A DNA stretch of 64,000 bases from Paenibacillus koleovorans NBRC 103111 (GTDB taxonomy: Bacteria; Bacillota; Bacilli; Paenibacillales; NBRC-103111). The first letter of the stretch is position 1. Every line of letters starts with the position of its first letter. This document shows, in pieces, positions 43,836-52,907 of this stretch. Under the pieces are notes generated by a model, which was not told where the DNA came from, did not search any database, and saw nothing but the letters and a program-made list of their open reading frames with translations. Where the stretch lies: NCBI RefSeq assembly GCF_004000845.1, contig NZ_BIMA01000001.1, positions 1 to 64,000 of the forward strand, given 5' to 3'. The position numbers were made by a program, and so were the translations under genes.

Positions 43836-45065
43836 CTAGTAGCCGGTCAACTCGTCGAACAGCCGCACAAGCTCCGGATGACGACCATGCGCCGCCAGCA
43901 TGGTGCGTTCTTGAACGAGCTTCTCGAGCTGCTGGCTGCCCGCCGTAAAACCCGTGCGATGCAAGAGATTGCGGACATTCTCCTTCTTCTTGTACAAGTG
44001 CGGAATGCATTGGATCATCAGGATCAGTGCGGATCGGAACAGGTCGAAGCTCCTTCCGGACATACGACCGAGCGAATCATATTCACCGATCAGACGGTCG
44101 TAATAGGCGATGCCCGGGCCCTTGAGCAAGCTGAGCGACTTGACGCAGCCGGCCATGTTCGGAAATTTCTCTTGAAAATAAATGATGTTCTGAAGCCGCT
44201 CCGATTGACGACCCTGCAGGATCGGATGCTCCTGGTGGTACCGTGACAGCTTCCGATCGAGCTTGAATTGAGCGCCAGCCTGGTGAAGGCGATAGGCAAA
44301 CTCGATATCCTCCAGCCCCCAGCCCGAAAATTTCTCGTCGAAGCCGCCGACCGACTCGGCGAGCTGCTTCGGGAACGAATGGTTGGAGCCGAACAGCAGC
44401 CACGGAGCAAACAATCGTTTGAACTGAGAGCCGACCTGGGCGAACTGATGGTCCGTATGCTCCGACGGCACGGACAGCTCCGCAAGCGTTGCCAGCAGCC
44501 GCTCCGGCTGAAGCAGCTTCTTCGGCTCCTTCAGCCGCTGCAGATGAGTCGCGATATCGCTCGCCGGCTGCTGATTCGACATCTCGAGCCGCTTGCGGAT
44601 TTTGCGCCGAGCCAGCGGGCTTCGCTCATATAAGGCTGCCAGCTCCGCCACCTGCGAGGAATTCAACTCGCGAAATAATGTGGAGTACAGCTTCTCCCGC
44701 TTGTCGCCAATGACGACGGCCGGACGTACGTCCTGGTGATGCCGGTAATGATGCCGGACGAAGTCGGGGCCGACGATAATTTCGGCGTCCAATCCGATAA
44801 TGACCGGCGCTCCCGCCATGCGGATACCGGCGTTGCGTGCCGCAGATCGGCCGACATTGACAGAATGGCGCACGTACCGGAATGCGAAGGGGGCTTTGTC
44901 CATGTAGTCGGCCAGCAAGGGGGTGGCATCGGTCGAGGCATCGTCGATCAGAATCACTTCCATCTCGGACAGCTTGAAGCTCTGCCGCTCCAACGCCCGG
45001 AGGGTGAACAAGTTCAGGGGGTAACGATTGTAGGACGGAATGATGATGCTGACTTTGGCCTTCAC
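43836..45065 (-). CDS. Family 2 glycosyltransferase B
   Basis: 409 residues from GTG 45065 with GGGAGG upstream. Same layout as its neighbours: S-I-I-I-P-S-Y-N-R-Y-P-L-N, I-L-I-D-D-A-S-T-D, V-I-I-G-L-D-A-E-I, and G-W-G-L-E-D-I-E-F-A-Y as catalytic base region. The middle member of a three-gene tandem family, 20 bp from the next gene. Each copy probably adds a different residue of one repeating unit. Confidence 0.92.
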   Translation of the reverse strand: MKAKVSIIIPSYNRYPLNLFTLRALERQSFKLSEMEVILIDDASTDATPLLADYMDKAPFAFRYVRHSVNVGRSAARNAGIRMAGAPVIIGLDAEIIVGPDFVRHHYRHHQDVRPAVVIGDKREKLYSTLFRELNSSQVAELAALYERSPLARRKIRKRLEMSNQQPASDIATHLQRLKEPKKLLQPERLLATLAELSVPSEHTDHQFAQVGSQFKRLFAPWLLFGSNHSFPKQLAESVGGFDEKFSGWGLEDIEFAYRLHQAGAQFKLDRKLSRYHQEHPILQGRQSERLQNIIYFQEKFPNMAGCVKSLSLLKGPGIAYYDRLIGEYDSLGRMSGRSFDLFRSALILMIQCIPHLYKKKENVRNLLHRTGFTAGSQQLEKLVQERTMLAAHGRHPELVRLFDELTGY

Positions 45066-45091
45066 CCCTACGCGCCTCCCTTGCAGGATGA

Positions 45092-46312
45092 TTACAAGTC
45101 GGTCAAAATATCGTACAAACGCGCGCTATGAACGAAACCCAGCCTCTCCAGCTCGTCTCGCTCCCATTTCAGCAGCTCGAGGTAAGCGGCGCCTTTCTCG
45201 TTATAGCCGCAGTTGCTCAGCAGATCCTTGATCGGCCGATTGTGATGCATCAGAATTGGAATCCGCTTCAGCATGCGGAGCTGAGCTTTCCAGAATCGGC
45301 GGAATCGCCCGCGGCCATCCTTGTCAAGCCGCTCCTTCTCGGCCAACACACGATCCATGTAAGCAAAGTCATACACCTGTACCCGCGGCAGCGACATAAG
45401 CGCTACATCGAGTCCGGCGTGTTTGCGCTGGAACAAGATCAGGTTGCTCGTACCGCCCGAGCGCCGCTCCTTCAGGATCGGATGCTCCTGATGAAACACG
45501 GCGATCGCCGGGTCGAATACGAACTGAACTCCCCGTTGGTTCAACCGGTAGCCGTATTCGTAATCCTCCAGCCCCGGATTGACGAAGCTCTCGTCGAAGC
45601 CGCCGATCGAGAGGGCGACATCCCGGCGAATCGAATGGTTCATCGTTGTAGCAGCCAGCCATGGCATGCGGAACCGGTCATGGAACGCCTGCACGATGGC
45701 GGAGTCCTGCTGCCTCGGCGCCGACCATTGCAGCAGCTCCGGCTCCTGGTCGAGCTGCGCCCGATCCAGCATGAGCAGCGGCTGCTTCAGCTTCGCCAGG
45801 CACGCCGGCAGCAGCTCCGCCGACAAGTCCGGCACGCCCAGGGCGGAGAGCAGCTTGCTCTGCACGGAAGGGCGCTCCTCCAGCATCGCGGTCAGCAAGC
45901 TCTTCTGGTAGGTGTTGTACTGGCCGAACAGATGCGAGAACAACCGGTGCGTATATCGGCTTGTCACAAGCCAAGAGGTGGCGGAATGATGCCACCGGAC
46001 ATGCTGCCGGATGAAATCCGGCTTCACCAGCACTTCCGCATCCATAAAAATAAGGATCGAACCTCGCGCGACCCTCAAGCCAATATTGCGTGTCACGGAA
46101 CAGCCCAGCTTGATATGATTGCGCATATAGCGGAACGTGTACGGCGCTCTGTAGCCCCTGAGCAATGGCGTCCCGTCCGTGGAGGCGTCGTCGATCAGAA
46201 TGACCTCGAAATTCGACAAGCCGCAGTCTTGCCGCTCCAGAACCTGCAGACTCAACAAATTCAAAGGATAGCGATTGTAAGAAGGCATGATGATGCTGAC
46301 CTGGATGCCCAA
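45092..46312 (-). CDS. Family 2 glycosyltransferase C
   Basis: 406 residues from TTG 46312, eight bases after AAGGAG; a GTG at 46321 overlaps the preceding stop as GTGA and is an alternative. Motifs: S-I-I-M-P-S-Y-N-R-Y-P-L-N, I-L-I-D-D-A-S-T-D, L-I-F-M-D-A-E-V, and N-P-G-L-E-D-Y-E-Y-G-Y, which replaces the usual W-G-x-E-D. That change suggests a different acceptor from its two paralogues. Confidence 0.9.
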   Translation of the reverse strand: MGIQVSIIMPSYNRYPLNLLSLQVLERQDCGLSNFEVILIDDASTDGTPLLRGYRAPYTFRYMRNHIKLGCSVTRNIGLRVARGSILIFMDAEVLVKPDFIRQHVRWHHSATSWLVTSRYTHRLFSHLFGQYNTYQKSLLTAMLEERPSVQSKLLSALGVPDLSAELLPACLAKLKQPLLMLDRAQLDQEPELLQWSAPRQQDSAIVQAFHDRFRMPWLAATTMNHSIRRDVALSIGGFDESFVNPGLEDYEYGYRLNQRGVQFVFDPAIAVFHQEHPILKERRSGGTSNLILFQRKHAGLDVALMSLPRVQVYDFAYMDRVLAEKERLDKDGRGRFRRFWKAQLRMLKRIPILMHHNRPIKDLLSNCGYNEKGAAYLELLKWERDELERLGFVHSARLYDILTDL

Positions 46313-46317
46313 TGGAC

Positions 46318-47235
46318 TCACTCCTTCTTGAGCGGCTTGGCCGGCACGCCGGCTACTACCTCATGCGGGTTGACATCCCGGATGACTACCGCCCCCAACC
46401 CGACGAATGCATGCGCTCCGACCTCGATCCCTTCTCTCAGTACCGCGCCGGGAGCGATCCAGCTCCGTTCTCCAATCCGCGTGCTGCCGCTCAAGTGAGT
46501 CTGATGCGTAATCATGACATGCTCCCCGATTTCGACATTGTGGGAGACATGCGTCAAGTTTCCGATTTTCGTATGATCGCCAATCACGGTATTCGCCAGC
46601 ACCCCTCGCGCGATGCAGCAATTGCTGCCGATCTCGACGCCGTCACCGATCTGCACCCCGCCGATATGGGGAAATTTGAACGCCTTCCCTTCCTCGTCGA
46701 GCTCGTAGCCGAATCCGTCGGCCCCGATCACCGTCCCGCTATGCACGATGCATTGCGAGCCGATCGCCACTTGATCGTGAATGGAGACATGGCTGTGAAT
46801 CTGGGTGTGGCCGCCGATCGTCACATCGTCGCCGACGACGGCATATTCGCCGATGTAGACGGATTCGCCGATGCTGCAGTTGTGTCCGATTCGGGCCGTC
46901 GGCGCAATCCCGACCAGCGGACGGAACGGATAAAATCGGCGCATCGCCAAGGCGAAGGCGTTCCTCGGATTATGCACCGGGATGCGAATCAGCGAGTCGT
47001 CCGCATGGTCCGCCTCGGCGCCGGCCGGGCAGACGAGCGCCGCCGATCGAATAGGCGCCCCGTCGAACCGGCTGCCCTTCATCCACGTCAGCGTGCCGGG
47101 TCTCGACTCGTAGAGGGACGAGAACCCGGTGATCTCCCGCTTCGCCTGCTCAGGCGTCAGCTCAATCCGTTCCACCAGACAGCCGATCGACTCATAATAA
47201 TCCAGCAATTCCTTGATTTTGAACGAACCGTGCAT
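46318..47235 (-). CDS. LpxD-like hexapeptide-repeat acyltransferase
   Basis: 305 residues. The N-terminal 100 residues resemble the uridine-binding region of LpxD-type enzymes, and about 105-295 is a left-handed beta-helix of I-G-x-x-x-x-I/V repeats (for example [10 protein letters not shown]), with H-S-H-V-S-I-H and the active-site-type N-L-T-H-V-S-H-N. In Gram-negatives LpxD N-acylates UDP-linked glucosamine for lipid A; this organism type makes none, so it probably N-acylates a nucleotide amino sugar of the glycan. It abuts the beta-keto-acid cleavage gene by one base. Confidence 0.87.
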   Translation of the reverse strand: MHGSFKIKELLDYYESIGCLVERIELTPEQAKREITGFSSLYESRPGTLTWMKGSRFDGAPIRSAALVCPAGAEADHADDSLIRIPVHNPRNAFALAMRRFYPFRPLVGIAPTARIGHNCSIGESVYIGEYAVVGDDVTIGGHTQIHSHVSIHDQVAIGSQCIVHSGTVIGADGFGYELDEEGKAFKFPHIGGVQIGDGVEIGSNCCIARGVLANTVIGDHTKIGNLTHVSHNVEIGEHVMITHQTHLSGSTRIGERSWIAPGAVLREGIEVGAHAFVGLGAVVIRDVNPHEVVAGVPAKPLKKE

Positions 47236-48057
47236 TTACATCCCTCCCAGTCCCAGAATCGCCCTCGCTTCGCTCGGCTTCGCAACCGGACGTCCCAGCT
47301 CCTCCGCATAACGCACTAGCCGCTCGACCAGTTGGGCGTTGCTCTTGGCGAGCTCGCGGTATTTGTAATAAACGTTGTCTTCGAACCCGGTGCGGATGTG
47401 GCCGCCCATTACGATACCCATCAGGTTCATCGGCAATTGCCCGCGGCCGACCGCCGCGACGGACCAAGCGCTTCCCGCCGGGATGCTCTCGGACAGATGC
47501 TGCAAATTTTTGGTCGTGGCGGGTATGCCGCCTTCAACGCCCAGGACGAATTGGAACAGCAGCCGTCCGGTCAGCAGCCCTTCCTTCGCCAGCTTCAGCG
47601 CCTGATCGATCATGCCGAAATCGAATATTTCGATCTCGGGTTTGACGCCGTGCTCCAGCATGCGTCTTCCCAGCTTTCTCACGAAAGAAGGGCTATTGAT
47701 CATCAAGCTGTCCTTGCGGTTCATCGAGCCAGGCGTGAAGGTCCCGATCTCCGGCTTGCATGCGAGCGGTCCCAGACGCGATTCCTCATCCCCCGCTTGG
47801 CCCCAGCCGGTCGTCGTGAAGTTCACGATAATGTCGCACCGGGCCCGGACGAGATCCGCAATCTCCGCATACAGCTCCACCTTCTGACTAGGAGTGCCGT
47901 CTTCCTCGCGGGCGTGAATATGGGCGATGGAAGCACCCGCATTCCAGCAGTCGTACACCGACTGGGCGATTTGCTCCGGCGAGATCGGCAAATTCGGGTT
48001 TTGCTGCACGGTAGTCACTCCGCCCGTCACAGCCGCCGTAATGATCAGCTTTTCCAT
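47236..48057 (-). CDS. Beta-keto acid cleavage enzyme (BKACE/DUF849)
   Basis: 273 residues from ATG 48057. M-E-K-L-I-I-T-A-A-V-T-G-G, A-H-I-H-A-R-E (zinc-binding H-x-H with Arg), N-F-T-T-T-G-W-G and M-G-G-H-I-R-T-G-F-E-D-N are family hallmarks. The first characterised member, Kce, condenses 3-keto-5-aminohexanoate with acetyl-CoA to give acetoacetate and an aminobutyryl-CoA. In a glycan operon it may instead make an unusual acyl-CoA for the adjacent acyltransferase. It overlaps the epimerase upstream by 13 bp. Confidence 0.92.
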   Translation of the reverse strand: MEKLIITAAVTGGVTTVQQNPNLPISPEQIAQSVYDCWNAGASIAHIHAREEDGTPSQKVELYAEIADLVRARCDIIVNFTTTGWGQAGDEESRLGPLACKPEIGTFTPGSMNRKDSLMINSPSFVRKLGRRMLEHGVKPEIEIFDFGMIDQALKLAKEGLLTGRLLFQFVLGVEGGIPATTKNLQHLSESIPAGSAWSVAAVGRGQLPMNLMGIVMGGHIRTGFEDNVYYKYRELAKSNAQLVERLVRYAEELGRPVAKPSEARAILGLGGM

Positions 48058-48986
48058 ACTCCACGCTCCTCTCCCTTGTAGAAATCTAGCGTTTCCTTCA
48101 ATCCTTCCTCCAGCGAAAATTGCGGCGTCCACCCCAGCGCATGCATCGCTTCCGTATGATCCAGCACGCTATATTGAATTTCTCCCGGACGCTCGGGCCC
48201 ATATGTCAAGGGACTCGACTCCGGCTGAAAAGCTCTAACGATCGCTGCGAGCTGATGGATCGGAGTCGCTCGGCTGCTCCCGATGTTGAGAATTCGATTG
48301 TCCCCTTTATCCAGACATAGCAAGTTCGCCGCGGCCACATCCTTCGCATAAATGAAGTCGCGGGTCTGGCTGCCGTCCCCGTAGATGCGCAGAGGTTCCC
48401 CGTGCAGCAAATGACGCAAAAAAATCGAAATGACGCCGCCTTCTCCCTTGACCGCCTGGCGCGGACCATATACGTTGGCGTATCGAAGTATGGTGTAGGG
48501 GAGCTTGTAGAGATGATGGTAGAGGAGGATGTATCGTTCCGACACGTATTTGGACAGCCCGTAGAAGGAGAGCGGTCTCGTCCCGCATGTTTCCGGGATG
48601 AGGGTGTCCCCCGTATCGCCATAGACGGCGCAGGAGGACGAGAAAATGAGCTTGCGCACGCCGAGCTTGTGACAGCATTGCAAGACGTTGACGGTTCCCA
48701 CAATGTTCGACTCCGCGTCCTCGATCGGGTGCTGCATCGACTTCGCCACATCGATCTGGGCGGCCAGATGAAACACATAATCCGGTCGGAAGGTTGCGAA
48801 GACCGCTTCCAGGTCAGGACTGGTCACCGACTGCTGTACGAGCTTGACACCGGTCGGGACAAACAACGCATGACCGCTGGACAAATTGTCGACCACCAGC
48901 AGCTCCACCCCTGCTTGAACCAGCCTCTCCACAATGTGGGAGCCGATGAAGCCCGCCCCGCCCGTAATGAGAGCTCTCACTTTCAA
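48045..48986 (-). CDS. NAD-dependent nucleotide-sugar epimerase
   Basis: 313 residues from TTG 48986. Extended SDR: G-G-A-G-F-I-G-S-H binds NAD, S-S-C-A-V-Y-G-D supplies the catalytic Ser, and Y-G-L-S-K is the Y-x-x-x-K pair. It most resembles UDP-glucose 4-epimerase-type enzymes, though the substrate could be another UDP-sugar. It is the first gene of the leftward nine-gene operon ending at 41504 and is divergent from the sulfotransferase. Confidence 0.92.
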   Translation of the reverse strand: MKVRALITGGAGFIGSHIVERLVQAGVELLVVDNLSSGHALFVPTGVKLVQQSVTSPDLEAVFATFRPDYVFHLAAQIDVAKSMQHPIEDAESNIVGTVNVLQCCHKLGVRKLIFSSSCAVYGDTGDTLIPETCGTRPLSFYGLSKYVSERYILLYHHLYKLPYTILRYANVYGPRQAVKGEGGVISIFLRHLLHGEPLRIYGDGSQTRDFIYAKDVAAANLLCLDKGDNRILNIGSSRATPIHQLAAIVRAFQPESSPLTYGPERPGEIQYSVLDHTEAMHALGWTPQFSLEEGLKETLDFYKGEERGVWKS

Positions 48987-49145
48987 TCACAACCTTTCCG
49001 TATACCATGTTTATGTATTTTTCATACGAGCCGCTTGTGCGATTTTCCCGGAACGTTCCATGGCTTGGAAAATAGGTGCTTGTATCAGTTGCATCCTCGT
49101 CCTCGCGCGTAGAATAAAGAAGATCATCTGCAAGGAGGAATCGGA

Positions 49146-49919
49146 TTGGACGATATTCACTTGATCATCTCGGCGGTCGCTCTGCGATCGGGCTCCACCT
49201 TGCTGCAGCGCATGTTCAACGCCAGGAAAAAAACGCTCATCTGGGGTGAGCATCGCGGCTGCATGAAAGAATTCGGCCGGATCTACGCCGAGCTCATGAC
49301 CGTCAGCCGACAGAGCGAGCATATGCGGGAGCAGTATTTCAAGCAGGGGGAGAGTCCCAATATGTGGATGCCGACCTTGATCCCCGCTCCGAATTATGTG
49401 GAGAAGGCGGTCATTCGTTCGGTTCAGCAATTCATGCACACGCTCTACGAACAAAACCGCGAAGGGCATGACCTCGTCGGGTTCAAAGAGGTGCGCTACG
49501 GCGCCGAAGAGCTGACGCTGCTGCGCAAATGCTACGCTAAGGCGAACTTCGTGCTGCTAGTCCGTCATCCCTTCGACTGCTGGCGAAGCTACCCGCGGAA
49601 GTGGAAAGATTACAAATCGGCCCAAGATTTTGCAGACAGCTGGAACGAGCACGCCTCCTCCTACTTGAAGTACGTCAAGCAAGACCGGCTGAGCCATCTG
49701 ATCCGCTACGAGGACATCGTCGCCAAGGACCAGGCCGCATGCGCGAAAATCGCCCAACTCGGGCGGCTGTCGTGGAAAGAAATGTACATGGTGCTGAGCG
49801 AGAAAATCGAAGGCAGCGAGAAAAACGAGCAAGGCGTCGACAGCAAAGACTTGGCGATCATCGCCCGGACGTGCCGGGAAGCTATGGAGACGCTAGGATA
49901 CTCGAGAAAAGGGTCCTGA
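49146..49919 (+). CDS. Sulfotransferase
   Basis: 257 residues from TTG 49146 with a perfect AAGGAGG. The 5'-phosphosulfate loop is A-L-R-S-G-S-T-L-L-Q-R-M near the N-terminus and the 3'-phosphate motif is V-R-H-P-F-D-C-W-R-S at about 140. Both match PAPS-dependent sulfotransferases acting on carbohydrates or small molecules. It is soluble and cytosolic. Convergent with an APS kinase gene that makes PAPS, 60 bp away. No ATP sulfurylase is in the window, so APS must come from elsewhere. Confidence 0.87.
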   Translation: MDDIHLIISAVALRSGSTLLQRMFNARKKTLIWGEHRGCMKEFGRIYAELMTVSRQSEHMREQYFKQGESPNMWMPTLIPAPNYVEKAVIRSVQQFMHTLYEQNREGHDLVGFKEVRYGAEELTLLRKCYAKANFVLLVRHPFDCWRSYPRKWKDYKSAQDFADSWNEHASSYLKYVKQDRLSHLIRYEDIVAKDQAACAKIAQLGRLSWKEMYMVLSEKIEGSEKNEQGVDSKDLAIIARTCREAMETLGYSRKGS

Positions 49920-49928
49920 TGATGCACC

Positions 49929-49965
49929 AAAAAGAGACGCGCCGGTTCGACCGGTTCATCTCTTT
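49929..49965. terminator. Terminator between sulfotransferase and APS kinase genes
   Basis: AAAAGAGA and TCTCTTTT arms enclose a second stem CCGGTT/ACCGG; usable in both directions. Confidence 0.7.
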
Positions 49966-49978
49966 TCTGTGTGCGCTG

Positions 49979-50587
49979 TTAGTGGGGCGGAATGAGAAAA
50001 TATTGGCGGCCCAGCAGCTCGATCAGTTGGGCGGCCCCATCGGCGGGCGAATGGCGGCTCGACTCGACGACGATCTCCGGCTTAAGCGGCGGCTCGTAGG
50101 GTGCGTCGATGCCGGTGAAGCCTTTGAGCTCGCCTGCCCTCGCTTTTTTGTAGAGTCCCTTCGGGTCGCGACGTTCGCATTCCTCGATCGGACATTTTAC
50201 GTATACCTCCAGAAATTCTCCCTCCTGGAACAACGCACGTGCAGCTTGGCGGTCGAGACGCACCGGCGAGATAAGGGCGACGATTGCGATGAAGCCGGCG
50301 TCAACGAACAGCTTGGCGACTTCGGCTACCCGGCGGATGTTCTCCGAACGATCCTCCGGACTGAACCCGAGGTTCCGGTTCAACCCATGCCGGACGTTGT
50401 CTCCGTCCAGCACGTACGTGCGGCAGCCCCGGCCGTGCAGCTGCTTCTCCAGCTCGTACGCGAGCGTGGACTTACCCGCTCCGGAGAGCCCCGTCAGCCA
50501 CAGAATGCCGCTGCGGTGCCCGTTCAGCCGGTTGCGGTCTTGTCTCGTGATAGTTGACGGATGCCATACGATCGGGTCCTGGGTCAA
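49979..50587 (-). CDS. cysC: Adenylylsulfate (APS) kinase
   Basis: 202 residues from TTG 50587, ten bases after GGAGG. Walker A is L-S-G-A-G-K-S-T; the APS-binding part contains L-D-G-D-N-V-R-H-G-L-N and L-G-F-S-P-E-D-R-S-E-N-I-R-R, then L-I-S-P. The enzyme phosphorylates APS to PAPS. The Bacillus route to cysteine also uses PAPS, but here the gene is isolated from assimilation genes and faces a sulfotransferase, so a supply role for sulfation is likely. Confidence 0.95.
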   Translation of the reverse strand: MTQDPIVWHPSTITRQDRNRLNGHRSGILWLTGLSGAGKSTLAYELEKQLHGRGCRTYVLDGDNVRHGLNRNLGFSPEDRSENIRRVAEVAKLFVDAGFIAIVALISPVRLDRQAARALFQEGEFLEVYVKCPIEECERRDPKGLYKKARAGELKGFTGIDAPYEPPLKPEIVVESSRHSPADGAAQLIELLGRQYFLIPPH

Positions 50588-50800
50588 CGATCCTGCACCT
50601 CCTGCAAATGGTCGACCGGCCTGCCATTTCGGCATTATGCGCTTGTCTCACTCAGTGTATGGCCGAGCTTCGCCACACGTCACCGCGAATGCCCCGAGCT
50701 GACATATTTGTCCGGCTCCCGCGTTTGTCCCTTTCCAGATCCGGCTGCGGCTCATATATGTATACATCAACAATAAATAAGCAAGAGGTGACTGGTACAA

Positions 50801-51457
50801 ATGAAGCGAACTATCATGGTCGTCGCGTCCCATCCGGACGATGAGCTGCTGGGACCCGGCGGGACCTTGAGGAAGCTGATCAAGGACGGACATGAAGTGG
50901 TGACGGTCTTGACAGCCAAAGGCCGCAAGGAAGAAGATCACCACATGCGGACGTTCATCGAGCGGGCGAACGCGAGCCTTGGCGTGAAGGAGGTCGTCTG
51001 GCTCGCTCTCCCGAATCTCGAGCTGGAATGCGCGCCGCTGCACCAGCTGAACGCACAGCTCGAGCAATTGATGCAGCTTCATCGGCCCGACACCGTCTTC
51101 ACTCACCATTACGGTGACTTGAACCGCGATCATCAGATTACGTTTCAAGCCGTCGCCACCGCAGCCCGGCCGATCGCCGGCAAACCACCGGTCGAGCTGA
51201 TCTGCTTCGAGACGGTGTCCTCGACGGAATGGACTCCCGCCTCCGAGAACAAAACGTTCAAGCCGAACTACTACGTGGACATTACCGACACGATGCAAGA
51301 CAAGCTGGAGGCGCTGCGGCATTACGACGTCGAGATGCGTCCCTTCCCCCACCCGCGCTCCTACGAGGGCGTCGAATATTTGGCCCGCGTCCGCGGGATG
51401 ACCGTCGGTGTCCCCTATGGGGAAGCGTTCGAGATTGTCCGCCGGGTGTGGAAATAA
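50801..51457 (+). CDS. PIG-L-family N-deacetylase
   Basis: 218 residues from ATG 50801 after AAGAGGTG. The motif A-S-H-P-D-D-E at the N-terminus and T-H-H-Y-G-D-L-N-R-D-H-Q at about 100 give the zinc ligands and base of the LmbE/PIG-L fold. These enzymes deacetylate N-acetylglucosaminyl groups. Next to an N-acyltransferase operon, it could remove acetyl groups so that another acyl chain can be attached; this is inference. An alternative is a bacillithiol-pathway role. Confidence 0.9.
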   Translation: MKRTIMVVASHPDDELLGPGGTLRKLIKDGHEVVTVLTAKGRKEEDHHMRTFIERANASLGVKEVVWLALPNLELECAPLHQLNAQLEQLMQLHRPDTVFTHHYGDLNRDHQITFQAVATAARPIAGKPPVELICFETVSSTEWTPASENKTFKPNYYVDITDTMQDKLEALRHYDVEMRPFPHPRSYEGVEYLARVRGMTVGVPYGEAFEIVRRVWK

Positions 51458-51507
51458 AGAAAAGCGGCTAGTCAGTGCCCTTCAGTGGCCTGACTAGCCG
51501 CTTTTCT
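51458..51507. terminator. Strong bidirectional terminator
   Basis: AGAAAAGCGGCTAGTCAG and CTGACTAGCCGCTTTTCT pair perfectly (18 bp), ending the PIG-L gene and the leftward UDP-sugar operon. Confidence 0.92.
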
Positions 51508-51518
51508 CTATCATTGCG

Positions 51519-52907
51519 TTAATAATGAACCCCGAGTCCCTCATAGTCCCAACCTGCGCTGCGCATCGACGGCGCATTCAGCACATTCCGGGTGTCGAGC
51601 ACGTAAGGCGTCCGCATACGCTGCCGCATGCCTCGCCAATCCGTCTCGCTCGTGCCGTATTGCGGCCAATGGGTGAGCAGCACGATAGCATCGGCCTGCG
51701 AGGCGACCTCCTCCGCCGACCCGCAATAGCGGACCGATAAGTGGTCGTGCAGCCGCCGGAACATCTCCATGCCCTTGGGATCGTGAACGGCCACCTCCGC
51801 CCCCAGCTCCAGCAGTCTTTCGATAATGAACGACGCTTGCGTATGCCGGGCGTCGTCGGTGTTCGGCTTGAACGTCAGTCCCAGCACCCCGATTCGTTTG
51901 CCGGTCAGTGTCTTCAGCCGTTTGGCGATTTTGTCGACGCAATATTGATGCATCCGCTCATTGGACAACACGGCGGCATTCACAATCGACAGATCGATGC
52001 CGTACTTGCGCCCGGCATGGAGCAGCTCGGCCGTATCCTTCGGGAAGCAGCTGCCGCTCCAGCCGCTCGATACCTGCAGGAACTGGGGGCCAATCCGCGT
52101 ATCCAGTCCCATGCCATAGGACACGTCCAGCGCGTTCGCCCCCAGCTTCTCGCATAACCGGGCGACCTCGTTGACATAGCTGATCTTCACCGACAGGAAC
52201 GCGTTGGACACGTATTTGATCAGCTCCGCGCTCTTCGCGTCGGTCTCGAACCACACTGGCTCTTGCCGCTTGCGAACGGCGCGGAACGGGTACAGCTCCT
52301 GCAGCTCCCCGTAGCCGCCCGGCTCCAGCATGCGGCGGTACAAGCTTCGCATGATCCGCCGCGCCTCCTCATGCTCCGTGCCAATGACGATCCGGTCGGG
52401 GAAGAACACGTCCTCGAGCGCGTAGCCTTCCCGCAGAAACTCCGGGTTGCTCACGACCGTGAACACCGCCTCGTCCCGGTTCGGTCGGCCGAGCGACTGC
52501 TCGATGATCGTCCCCACCAGATCGCTCGTACCTACGGGGACGGTGGATTTGTCGACGACGACCGTGAAGCGCCGCGGATCGAGATGTGCGCCGATGGAAG
52601 CTGCAGCCGCGCGTACGTACGTAAGGTCCGCCGAGCCGTCCGGGCGGCTCGGGGTCCCGACAGCGATGAAGACGACGTCGGCCTGCCTCACCGCCGCATA
52701 ATCGGTCGTCGCGGACAGCTGTCCTCGGCCCACCGCCTGGCGGAGCAGCTCCTCCAGCCCGGGCTCGTAGATCGGGCTCTCCCCGGCGTTCAGCCGCTCC
52801 GCCTTGTGTCGGTCGATATCGATTACGATCGTCGGATGCCCCAGGGTCGCGAAGGCGGCCCCCGTCACGCTTCCGACGTAACCCGATCCGATAACCGCAA
52901 CGTTCAT
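51519..52907 (-). CDS. ugd: UDP-glucose 6-dehydrogenase
   Basis: 462 residues. N-terminal NAD motif G-S-G-Y-V-G-S-V-T-G, the K-S-T-V-P-V-G-T strand, and the catalytic cysteine in S-G-S-C-F-P-K-D define the UDP-glucose/GDP-mannose dehydrogenase family. Two-step oxidation gives UDP-glucuronate. It overlaps the UDP-glucuronate decarboxylase upstream by 4 bp, so precursor, acid and pentose steps are in one operon. Confidence 0.93.
   Translation of the reverse strand: MNVAVIGSGYVGSVTGAAFATLGHPTIVIDIDRHKAERLNAGESPIYEPGLEELLRQAVGRGQLSATTDYAAVRQADVVFIAVGTPSRPDGSADLTYVRAAAASIGAHLDPRRFTVVVDKSTVPVGTSDLVGTIIEQSLGRPNRDEAVFTVVSNPEFLREGYALEDVFFPDRIVIGTEHEEARRIMRSLYRRMLEPGGYGELQELYPFRAVRKRQEPVWFETDAKSAELIKYVSNAFLSVKISYVNEVARLCEKLGANALDVSYGMGLDTRIGPQFLQVSSGWSGSCFPKDTAELLHAGRKYGIDLSIVNAAVLSNERMHQYCVDKIAKRLKTLTGKRIGVLGLTFKPNTDDARHTQASFIIERLLELGAEVAVHDPKGMEMFRRLHDHLSVRYCGSAEEVASQADAIVLLTHWPQYGTSETDWRGMRQRMRTPYVLDTRNVLNAPSMRSAGWDYEGLGVHY

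Noticed and set aside
45128-46498. 456-residue rightward frame
   Set aside because: Antisense to glycosyltransferase C and the acyltransferase, which have clear motifs in the opposite direction.
49146-50587. Cysteine biosynthesis operon
   Set aside because: APS kinase is present, but no ATP sulfurylase, PAPS reductase, sulfite reductase or transporter accompanies it, and the partner gene is a sulfotransferase.
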